The position numbers were made by a program, and so were the translations under genes. A DNA stretch of 11,468 bases from Treponema sp. GTDB lineage: Bacteria > Spirochaetota > Spirochaetia > Treponematales > UBA12059. Shown piece by piece: positions 5,840 through 11,468 of the stretch (within the stretch, counting starts at the first letter, position 1; every line of letters starts with the position of its first letter). The DNA lies in NCBI GenBank assembly GCA_012517645.1, contig JAAYUR010000284.1, positions 1 through 11,468 on the forward strand. The letters are read 5' to 3'. The notes below the pieces were generated by a model, which searched no databases, had not been told where the DNA came from, and was given only the letters and a program-made list of their open reading frames with translations.

Positions 5840-6783
5840 ATGAAGAAGACCGCCATCATCGCGGCGCTGCTCTGCGTGCTGCTCGTCGTTCCCGTCTTCG
5901 CCCAGACCTACAAGGTCGCGTACATCCCACAGTCCATCGGCCAGCCCAATACGAACGCCTGGCTCGAGGGAATGATGCGGGTGTTCCGAAAGTACCCGAA
6001 CGTCAAGGTCCAGTCCTTCGACGCCCAGCTCAAAGCCGAGCTTCAGGTGTCCTTCATGGACGACGTGATCAACCAGAAATACGACGCCATCGTCCTGCAG
6101 GCCATGGACGCCGCCGGTCTTTCCGCCTCCGTCAAGGCCGCGAGGCCAAGGGCATCCCTGTCATCACCGTTAACCTGGCCACCATCCAAAAGCACACGGC
6201 CAGCGTCCAGATGGCGGACATCTCCGCCGGCTACGCGGTGGGCAAGGAAATGGGCAAGCAGCTGGGCGGCAAGGGCAACGTAGTCATCATCCAGTCTCCC
6301 CCGGGCGCCATCCTGGGCGTCAACCGGGAGAAGGGATTCCGCCAGGCCATCGCCGAGCTCTACCCGAACATCAAGATCGTCGGGGCCCAGAGCGCCGAGG
6401 GCTGGAAGAAGGAGATCGCCATCACGATCATGAACGGCTTCCTCCAGGCCAACAAGCAGCTGGACGGCGTGTTCGCGGTCAACGACAACATGGCCGAGGG
6501 CGCCATGATCGCCGCCGAAGCCGCAGGCCGCCTGGACCAGATCAAGATCTGGGGAGCCAACGGCCAGAAGAGCACCCTGGCCCTCATCGAGCAGGGCAAG
6601 ATCGCGGGCACCGCGTACAACAACTCCTTCGCCCAGGGCAGCCTGATCGCGGAGATGGTCATGGAGATCCTGACAAAGAAACTCGGCCCTTCCAAGGCCG
6701 CCGAGACCAAGGTCATCCAGATTCCGCCCTTCGCCGCCACCAAGGAGACCGTGGGCCAGATCGCCCCCGAGGATCGCTGGTAG
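5840..6783 (+). pseudogene. Sugar ABC transporter periplasmic substrate-binding protein, frameshifted
   Basis: A ribose-type (Peripla_BP_4) binding protein that would capture the sugar in the periplasm and deliver it to the permeases. Frame 1 runs from ATG 5840 (AGGAGG at 5828-5833, 6 nt upstream) with a signal peptide of about 21 residues ending V-F-A, then the first lobe (A-Y-I-P-Q-S-I-G-Q-P) to about residue 100. At 6137-6142 one base is missing: restoring a C after GCC-GC gives S-V-K-A-A-E-A-K-G-I-P-V-I-T-V-N, a normal strand of this family. The rest continues in the other frame to the stop at 6781-6783. The repaired product would be about 314 aa, the usual length. The unrepaired first frame ends at 6283 after about 50 nonsense residues. 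No slippery sequence is visible, and all neighbours are intact, so a sequencing or assembly error is as likely as a real mutation. Without it the importer would lack its receptor. Confidence 0.85.
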
Positions 6784-6815
6784 TCCGCACCCCCGAGAAG
6801 GGCCCGAGCCCGCCC

Positions 6816-6846
6816 GCCCGCGCCGGTCCGCGGGCCGGGCGCGGGT
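6816..6846 (+). other. Strong intercistronic hairpin between binding protein and permease genes
   Basis: CCCGCGCC (6817-6824) pairs perfectly with GGCGCGGG (6838-6845), with an outer G-T wobble and two further inner G-C pairs beside a bulged G. It lies 36 nt after the binding-protein stop with no T-run after it. Hairpins at this place in binding-protein-dependent operons often protect the upstream mRNA from 3' exonucleases, giving more receptor than permease. Confidence 0.5.
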
Positions 6847-6871
6847 AGGGCCCCCGCCTTCCACCCGAAAC

Positions 6872-6876
6872 GGAGG
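6872..6876 (+). promoter_or_regulatory. Ribosome binding site deciding a GTG start
   Basis: GGAGG lies 6 nt before GTG 6883. The ATG at 6893 is out of frame, so GTG is the start of the first permease. Confidence 0.75.
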
Positions 6877-6882
6877 CCCGCC

Positions 6883-7896
6883 GTGTCCCACCATGCCGTG
6901 CGCAGGCTGATCCTGATCGGCCTGATGCTAGCGCTGTCCGCCCTGATCACGTTGATCAACCCGGTATTCCTGACCGCGGGAAATCTGCTCAAGCTCCTTC
7001 AGGAAGCCGCCCAAACGGGGATCATAGCCGTGGGGTTCACCTTCGTGATGATCACCGCAGGGATCGACATGTCCATCTGGGGCGTCGTGGCCGTCACCTC
7101 GATGGTGTGCATCAATTTTCTGCACTACACCAAGGTCCCGATACCGATCCTCGTCTTCCTATCCCTGTTCGTAGGCGCCCTGACGGGCCTCGTGAACGGT
7201 TTCTTCATAACCAGGTTCAAGCTTCCGGAGTTCATCGTCACCCTTGCCACCCGCAGCATCCTGTCGGGACTTGCCCTTGTGATCGCGGTCAAGGATTCCA
7301 TGGGCTTCGTCCAGAACGTATACATACAGAACGACGCCTACCTCTGGTTCGGAACCTCCGGTCTCTTCGGGATCTACCGCACCACCATGGCCTTCGTGAT
7401 CCTGGGCGTGGGCGCCCAGATCTTCCTGAAGAACACCCGAACGGGAACCAATATCTACGCCACCGGCGCCAATCCCGGCGCAGCCCGGCTCACGGGCATC
7501 GATACGGACCGCACCGTCATCGGAGTCTACATGTTCTCCGGAATCTGCGCCTCCCTGGCGGCGGTCTTCATCTCCTCCCGCATGATGACCGCCATGCCCG
7601 AGCTCGGGCTCGGGTCCGAGATGGATGTGATCGCCTCGGTGGTCATCGGCGGAACCGCCTTTTCCGGGGGCGTCGGGGACGTCTGGGGTACGATGCTCGG
7701 TTCCCTCTTCCTGGCCCTGATCAAGAACGGGATCCTGAAGACCGGCATATCCCCCTGGATCCAGCCCATCGCCATCGGGGGGATCATCGTGGTGACCGTC
7801 ATCGTGGACGTCTGGCAGAAGAGACTCCGGGAACACCTGGAGGCACGGGCCAAGCTCAAGCGGCTCTCGGCCGAGCGGGGCCGGGACGCGGCGTAG
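6883..7896 (+). CDS. Ribose-type (CUT2) sugar ABC transporter permease, first subunit
   Basis: This 337-residue inner-membrane protein is of the BPD_transp_2 / RbsC family and forms one half of the transport channel. About 8-10 hydrophobic segments are visible (for example about 8-26, 43-60, 88-108, 118-136, 166-182, 211-231, 248-263, 270-284 and 295-310). Family hallmarks are A-G-I-D-M-S-I-W-G (59-67) and I-G-G-T-A-F-S-G-G-V-G-D-V-W-G-T (255-270), which precede or contact the ATPase-coupling region. A charged cytoplasmic tail follows (311-337, rich in K/R/E). It starts with GTG at 6883. The ATPase gene begins 13 bp after its stop, so the two are co-transcribed. Its sequence differs clearly from the second permease in this operon, so the channel is probably a heterodimer. 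Confidence 0.93.
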   Translation: MSHHAVRRLILIGLMLALSALITLINPVFLTAGNLLKLLQEAAQTGIIAVGFTFVMITAGIDMSIWGVVAVTSMVCINFLHYTKVPIPILVFLSLFVGALTGLVNGFFITRFKLPEFIVTLATRSILSGLALVIAVKDSMGFVQNVYIQNDAYLWFGTSGLFGIYRTTMAFVILGVGAQIFLKNTRTGTNIYATGANPGAARLTGIDTDRTVIGVYMFSGICASLAAVFISSRMMTAMPELGLGSEMDVIASVVIGGTAFSGGVGDVWGTMLGSLFLALIKNGILKTGISPWIQPIAIGGIIVVTVIVDVWQKRLREHLEARAKLKRLSAERGRDAA

Positions 7897-7909
7897 AAAG
7901 GAGGAAGTC

Positions 7910-9442
7910 ATGTCGAGCAACGGAAACGGCGCGGACCTCCTCCTGGAGTGCCGCTCCATCACGAAGTCCTACTCGGGCCATGTAGTCCTGGACGGGGTGG
8001 ACTTCTCGATCCGCCGGGGCGAAGTCCACGCCCTGGTCGGGGAGAACGGTGCGGGCAAGTCCACGCTGATCAAGATCATCACCGGCGCCACGGGCCGGGA
8101 TTCCGGGGAGATGGTGTACGACGGGACAGTCGTGCCCATGGATCACCAACGCCGGGACGCGGAAGCCCTGGGCATCGCGGTCATCTTCCAGGAACTTAGT
8201 CTCATTCCGGGCATGACCGTGGCCCAGAACATCTTCCTGGGCAAGGAACCCCTGCGGCCCCTGACCCGTTTGATCGACGTCCGGAGGATGAATTCCCAGG
8301 CCCAGGAGCTGATCGACCGGTACGAATTCCCTCTGAAACCCACGGACATCATCGACGACATCAGCATCGCCCAGCGCCAGCTGGTGGAGATCCTCAATGC
8401 CCTCTCCGGCAAGGCCGGTCTCATGATCATGGACGAGCCCACATCCTCCCTCACCAAGACCGAGGTGGAGATGCTCTTCAAGATCATCGCCCTGCTCAAG
8501 AGCGAGGGGATCAGCGTCCTCTATATCTCCCACCGCATGGAGGAGGTCTACGCCCTGTCGGATCGAGTGACCGTCCTGCGGGACGGCAGGCTCGTCAAGG
8601 TCCTGGACAAGGGAGAGATCAGCCCCGAGGAGATCATCCGCCTGATGATCGGACACAAGCTGGAGGAGAAGGCGGTCCAGCACGAGCTTTCCCCCAAGGG
8701 CGGGAAGGTGGTGCTGGAGGTCCGGGGCCTAACCTCGGTGGGGAAGTTCGAGGACCTGTCCTTCGACCTGCACGAGGGCGAGGTCCTAGGCATCGGGGGC
8801 CTGGTGGGCTCCGGCCGTACCGAGCTGGTCCGGGCCCTGTACGGCGCGGATCCCTACGACGCGGGCACGATCCGCTTCCTGGGAACGGAATGGATCCCTT
8901 CGGTCAAGAAGTCCATCGAGAACGGAATCGGCTTCATCCCCGAGGAGCGCCGCCTCCAGGGCATCCTGGCCACCCAATCCATCACCCGGAACATCGGCAT
9001 CCCGAACCTGGACCGGATCGCCCCCAGGGGCATCGTCAACGTCAAGGAAGAGGACCGCCGGGCGGCCCGGGGCATCGAGATGCTGAACGTGAAGCCCCCC
9101 AGGCCCGAACAGCTGGTGGGTAACCTCTCGGGAGGGAACCAGCAGAAGGTGGTCTTGGCCAAGTGGCTGGTTCGGGACCTCAAGCTGATCTTCATCGACG
9201 AGCCGACGGTGGGGATCGACATCGGGGCAAAGGAGGAGATCTACGAGCACATCCGGGCTCTGTCCGCCCGGGGAGTTTCCGTGATCCTGGTGTCCTCGGA
9301 CCTGCCCGAGCTGACCAGGCTCTCGGACCGGGTGATCGTGCTCCGCCGGGGACGCTTCTTCCGGGAGTTCCGGGAGTGCGTACTGACGGGCGAAAAAATC
9401 CTGCGCGCCGCGTCCGGCATCCGGGAGGGAGACGATGACTAA
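7910..9442 (+). CDS. Ribose-type sugar ABC transporter ATP-binding protein (two ABC domains)
   Basis: The 510-residue ATPase on the cytoplasmic face powers the importer. Domain 1 (about 10-250) has Walker A G-E-N-G-A-G-K-S-T (44-52), Q94, a degenerate signature I-S-I-A-Q-R-Q (151-157), Walker B L-M-I-M-D-E-P (171-177) and H208. Domain 2 (about 265-505) has a degenerate Walker A G-L-V-G-S-G-R-T (297-304), a perfect signature L-S-G-G-N-Q-Q (406-412), Walker B L-I-F-I-D-E-P (426-432), and Ser463 where the switch histidine would be. This asymmetry (complete catalytic site in only one half) is normal for RbsA/MglA/XylG-type proteins. Start supported by AAAGGAGG (7897-7904), 5 nt away. Its 3' end overlaps the second permease by 8 bp, indicating translational coupling. 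Confidence 0.96.
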   Translation: MSSNGNGADLLLECRSITKSYSGHVVLDGVDFSIRRGEVHALVGENGAGKSTLIKIITGATGRDSGEMVYDGTVVPMDHQRRDAEALGIAVIFQELSLIPGMTVAQNIFLGKEPLRPLTRLIDVRRMNSQAQELIDRYEFPLKPTDIIDDISIAQRQLVEILNALSGKAGLMIMDEPTSSLTKTEVEMLFKIIALLKSEGISVLYISHRMEEVYALSDRVTVLRDGRLVKVLDKGEISPEEIIRLMIGHKLEEKAVQHELSPKGGKVVLEVRGLTSVGKFEDLSFDLHEGEVLGIGGLVGSGRTELVRALYGADPYDAGTIRFLGTEWIPSVKKSIENGIGFIPEERRLQGILATQSITRNIGIPNLDRIAPRGIVNVKEEDRRAARGIEMLNVKPPRPEQLVGNLSGGNQQKVVLAKWLVRDLKLIFIDEPTVGIDIGAKEEIYEHIRALSARGVSVILVSSDLPELTRLSDRVIVLRRGRFFREFRECVLTGEKILRAASGIREGDDD

Positions 9443-10394
9443 GAAACCGATCGCCACAGAACTCCGGCTCGCCATCGTCCTTGTACCCCTGATGGCGGCG
9501 CTGACCATCCTGTCCCCGCGGTTCCTGACCCTGGACAACCTGACCAACGTGATCTGGTCTGTATGCTTCATCGGAATCCTGTCCTCCGGAGCGATCTACC
9601 CCCGTATCACGGGGGGCATCGACCTGTCCCTGGGCTCCATGGCGGCCCTGTCGGGGATCGTCGTGGATCTGTTCATGAACCGGATGGGAATCGCCTGGAT
9701 TCCAGCCATCCTCATGACCGTGGTCATCGGCGCCTTGGTGGGTCTGTTCAACGGCTTCATCGTGGCCAAGATCAAGATCCCGGCCTTCGTGGTCACCATG
9801 GCCGCCAAGACCTACCTCTACGGGATCGCCCTGGTGGTCTCCCAGGGAGCCATGCTGGCCATTTTGGAACCCAAGCCCTTCATCCTGATCAGCACGGGGC
9901 GCTTCCTGGGCCTACCCAACCCGATCTACATCATGGTAGCCCTGGTGATCGCGAGCCAATTCCTGCTCCGCAGAACGGCCTTCGGGCGCCAAGTCATGGC
10001 GGTGGGATCCAACGAGGTTGCCGCCCGGCTGTCCGGGGTGGACCCCGACCGGGTTCGCTTGATCTCCTACACGATCTCCGGCGGAACCTCCGCGGTGGGG
10101 GGCGTGATCCTGGCCTCCCTGACCCAGCAGGTCTTCGCGGCCGCGGCCTCGGGGATCGAGCTGGACGTTATGACCGCCCTGGTGATCGGCGGCACCAGCG
10201 CCGTGGGCGGCCGAGGCTCCGTCGTAGGCGCCCTGATCGGGGCCATCATGGTGGCCTTCATCATCAACGGACTCAACCTCTTGAACGTGCCGAACCTATA
10301 CCAACCCATCGCGATCGGCACCGTGATCATACTCGCCCTGCTCTTGAACGAGGGTTACCTGGTGCCTAAACGCCGAACCCTCTCCCGGGCGTAG
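9435..10394 (+). CDS. Ribose-type (CUT2) sugar ABC transporter permease, second subunit
   Basis: This 319-residue inner-membrane protein of the BPD_transp_2 / RbsC family is the probable partner of the permease at 6883-7896. Hydrophobic segments cover most of the chain (about 11-27, 41-57, 66-80, 88-110, 116-135, 162-178, 208-228, 244-258, 262-280 and 290-305). Hallmarks are G-G-I-D-L-S-L-G-S-M (60-69) and I-G-G-T-S-A-V-G-G-R-G-S (251-262). Its ATG lies inside the end of the ATPase gene (8-bp overlap), with GGGAGGGAG at 9423-9431 as ribosome site. The lactonase gene starts 25 bp downstream. Many importers of this family use one permease as a homodimer; two distinct permease genes around the ATPase gene point to a heterodimer, as in AI-2 (Lsr) type systems. 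Confidence 0.93.
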   Translation: MTKKPIATELRLAIVLVPLMAALTILSPRFLTLDNLTNVIWSVCFIGILSSGAIYPRITGGIDLSLGSMAALSGIVVDLFMNRMGIAWIPAILMTVVIGALVGLFNGFIVAKIKIPAFVVTMAAKTYLYGIALVVSQGAMLAILEPKPFILISTGRFLGLPNPIYIMVALVIASQFLLRRTAFGRQVMAVGSNEVAARLSGVDPDRVRLISYTISGGTSAVGGVILASLTQQVFAAAASGIELDVMTALVIGGTSAVGGRGSVVGALIGAIMVAFIINGLNLLNVPNLYQPIAIGTVIILALLLNEGYLVPKRRTLSRA

Positions 10395-10407
10395 CGAAGA
10401 GAACCAT

Positions 10408-10413
10408 AGGAGG
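10408..10413 (+). promoter_or_regulatory. Ribosome binding site deciding the TTG start of ulaG
   Basis: AGGAGG lies 6 nt before TTG 10420. No in-frame ATG occurs before residue 40, and the residues directly after the TTG already match the UlaG N-terminus, so TTG is the start. Confidence 0.85.
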
Positions 10414-10419
10414 AACACC

Positions 10420-11468
10420 TTGGCGAAGATAGACGGAATCACTCGGGAATCCTGGATCCTGGGCACCTTCCCGGAATGGGGAACCTGGCTGAACGAGGAG
10501 ATCGAGGAGGAGGACGTAGCGCCCGGCACCTTCGCGATGTGGTGGCTGGGCTGCACCGGGATATGGCTGAAGTCTCAAGGCGGGGCGAACATCTGCACGG
10601 ACTTCTGGGTTGGCACCGGCAAGAAGACCCACAAGAACCCCGCGATGGCCGCGGGACACCAGATGCAGAGGATGACGGGGGCCAAGAAGCTCCAGCTCAA
10701 CCTCCGGAACTCGATCTTCCCCCTGGATCCCTTCGCCATCAAGAACGTGGACGCCGTATTGGCGACCCACGACCACAACGACCACATCGACGTGAACGTG
10801 GCCGCCGCGGTCCTGAAAAACTGCGGCCCCGACGTCCCCTTCGTCGGGCCCGCCGCCTGCGTCAAACTCTGGACCTCCTGGGGGGTGCCGGAAGGCCGCT
10901 GCATAACCGTGAAGCCCGGGGACGTCGTAAAGGTCAAGGACGTGGAGATCCTGGCCCTGGAGTCCTTCGACCGGACCGCCCTGATCACGGCCCCCGCGGA
11001 TCAGGGCCTGGCGGGCCGGCTGCCCCAGGACATGGACGAGCGGGCGGTGAACTACCTGTTCAAGACTCCCGGCGGTTCCCTGTACCACTCCGGGGACTCC
11101 CACTACTCGAACCTCTATGCCAAGCACGGCAACGAGCACCGGATCGACGTGGCCCTAGGCTCCTTCGGGGAGAACCCCCGGGGGGTGACGGACAAGATGA
11201 CCAGCGTGGATATCCTGCGCATGGCCGAATGCCTCCGCGCCAGGGTGGTCATTCCCTTCCACCACGACATCTGGACCAACTTCCAGGCGGACCCCACGGA
11301 GATCGTGGCCCTGTGGAGGATGAAGAAAGACCGCCTGGGCTACGGATTCACTCCCTTCGTCTGGCAGGTGGGAGGAAAATTCACCTGGCCCGCGGACAAG
11401 GACCGGATCGAGTACCATTACCCCCGGGGCTTCGAGGATGTCTTCGAAGGCCCGACGGACCTGCCGTA
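10420..11468 (+). CDS. ulaG: L-ascorbate-6-phosphate lactonase UlaG (3'-partial)
   Basis: A cytosolic metal-dependent lactonase of the metallo-beta-lactamase superfamily that opens L-ascorbate 6-phosphate to 3-keto-L-gulonate 6-phosphate. Translation from TTG 10420 gives 349 complete codons and runs off the window at D-L-P, about five residues short of the 354-residue E. coli protein. As I recall that sequence, similarity is very high throughout: I-T-R-E-S-W-I-L near the N-terminus, W-W-L-G-C-T-G-I-W-L-K-S (41-52), the metal site T-H-D-H-N-D-H-I-D (116-124), Y-H-S-G-D-S-H-Y-S (222-230), I-P-F-H-H-D-I-W (278-285) and W-Q-V-G-G-K-F-T-W-P (315-324). It follows the second permease by 25 bp and is presumably co-transcribed with the importer. 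In E. coli, UlaG works with a PTS that delivers the substrate already phosphorylated; no PTS gene is visible here. A related phosphorylated lactone is possible. Confidence 0.93.
   Translation, partial: MAKIDGITRESWILGTFPEWGTWLNEEIEEEDVAPGTFAMWWLGCTGIWLKSQGGANICTDFWVGTGKKTHKNPAMAAGHQMQRMTGAKKLQLNLRNSIFPLDPFAIKNVDAVLATHDHNDHIDVNVAAAVLKNCGPDVPFVGPAACVKLWTSWGVPEGRCITVKPGDVVKVKDVEILALESFDRTALITAPADQGLAGRLPQDMDERAVNYLFKTPGGSLYHSGDSHYSNLYAKHGNEHRIDVALGSFGENPRGVTDKMTSVDILRMAECLRARVVIPFHHDIWTNFQADPTEIVALWRMKKDRLGYGFTPFVWQVGGKFTWPADKDRIEYHYPRGFEDVFEGPTDLP

Noticed and set aside
6211..6783. A separate gene starting at ATG 6211 in the second half of the binding-protein gene
   Set aside because: Its frame continues upstream to about 6140 with family-typical residues and joins the first frame after a single-base correction. 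It has no signal peptide or ribosome site of its own.
6043..6894. A 283-codon minus-strand open frame opposite the broken binding-protein gene
   Set aside because: The break in the sense frame made it tempting, but the translation is a typical GC shadow (G/L/D/R-rich, no domain), and the sense strand gives a normal binding protein once repaired.
10366..11139. A 257-codon minus-strand open frame opposite ulaG
   Set aside because: ulaG on the plus strand is matched almost residue by residue to a known enzyme; the antisense translation is low-complexity and unrecognised.

Overview
The window is GC-rich (roughly 65% by eye) and almost entirely coding. It holds a carbohydrate-uptake and carbohydrate-catabolism locus typical of a free-living or plant-matter-degrading heterotroph. 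The binding protein carries a plain Sec signal peptide (ending VFA, no lipobox cysteine). This suggests a diderm cell with a periplasm rather than a Gram-positive, but nothing here fixes the phylum. Spirochaetes or Proteobacteria-like diderms would both fit.

Left module (1-2998, + strand): three genes with good Shine-Dalgarno sites, probably one operon that begins upstream of the window. They are the C-terminal half of a split transketolase, a xylose-isomerase-like TIM-barrel sugar isomerase or epimerase, and a D-isomer-specific 2-hydroxyacid dehydrogenase of the glyoxylate/hydroxypyruvate reductase type. Facing this operon is an FGGY-family carbohydrate kinase (3086-4657, - strand). The convergent gap holds two degenerate arrays of a 7-bp repeat in opposite orientation, and one array forms the last codons of the kinase.

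Centre (4658-5839): a divergent regulatory gap separates the kinase from a DeoR-family repressor (4814-5590). After the repressor comes an AT-rich 249-bp gap with a good sigma70-like promoter. A 16-bp inverted repeat lies just downstream of its -10 box, a classic repressor-operator position.

Right module (5840-11468, + strand): a ribose-type (CUT2) ABC importer in the order binding protein, permease, two-domain ATPase, permease. It is followed 25 bp later by a close UlaG homologue (L-ascorbate-6-phosphate lactonase) that starts with TTG and is cut by the window end a few codons before its expected stop. The binding-protein gene carries a single-base frameshift near 6140; all of its neighbours look intact.

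How it may work: an unphosphorylated sugar or sugar lactone enters through the ABC importer, is isomerised and phosphorylated inside the cell (TIM-barrel isomerase, FGGY kinase, UlaG-type lactonase), and is then cleaved by transketolase into central-pathway intermediates. Two readings deserve testing. Split transketolase, TIM-barrel isomerase, FGGY kinase and ABC importer together match the known D-apiose transketolase route. UlaG beside an ABC importer instead of the usual PTS suggests a non-PTS route for L-ascorbate or a relative, in which the kinase would make the 6-phosphate. Both are inferences from gene content.
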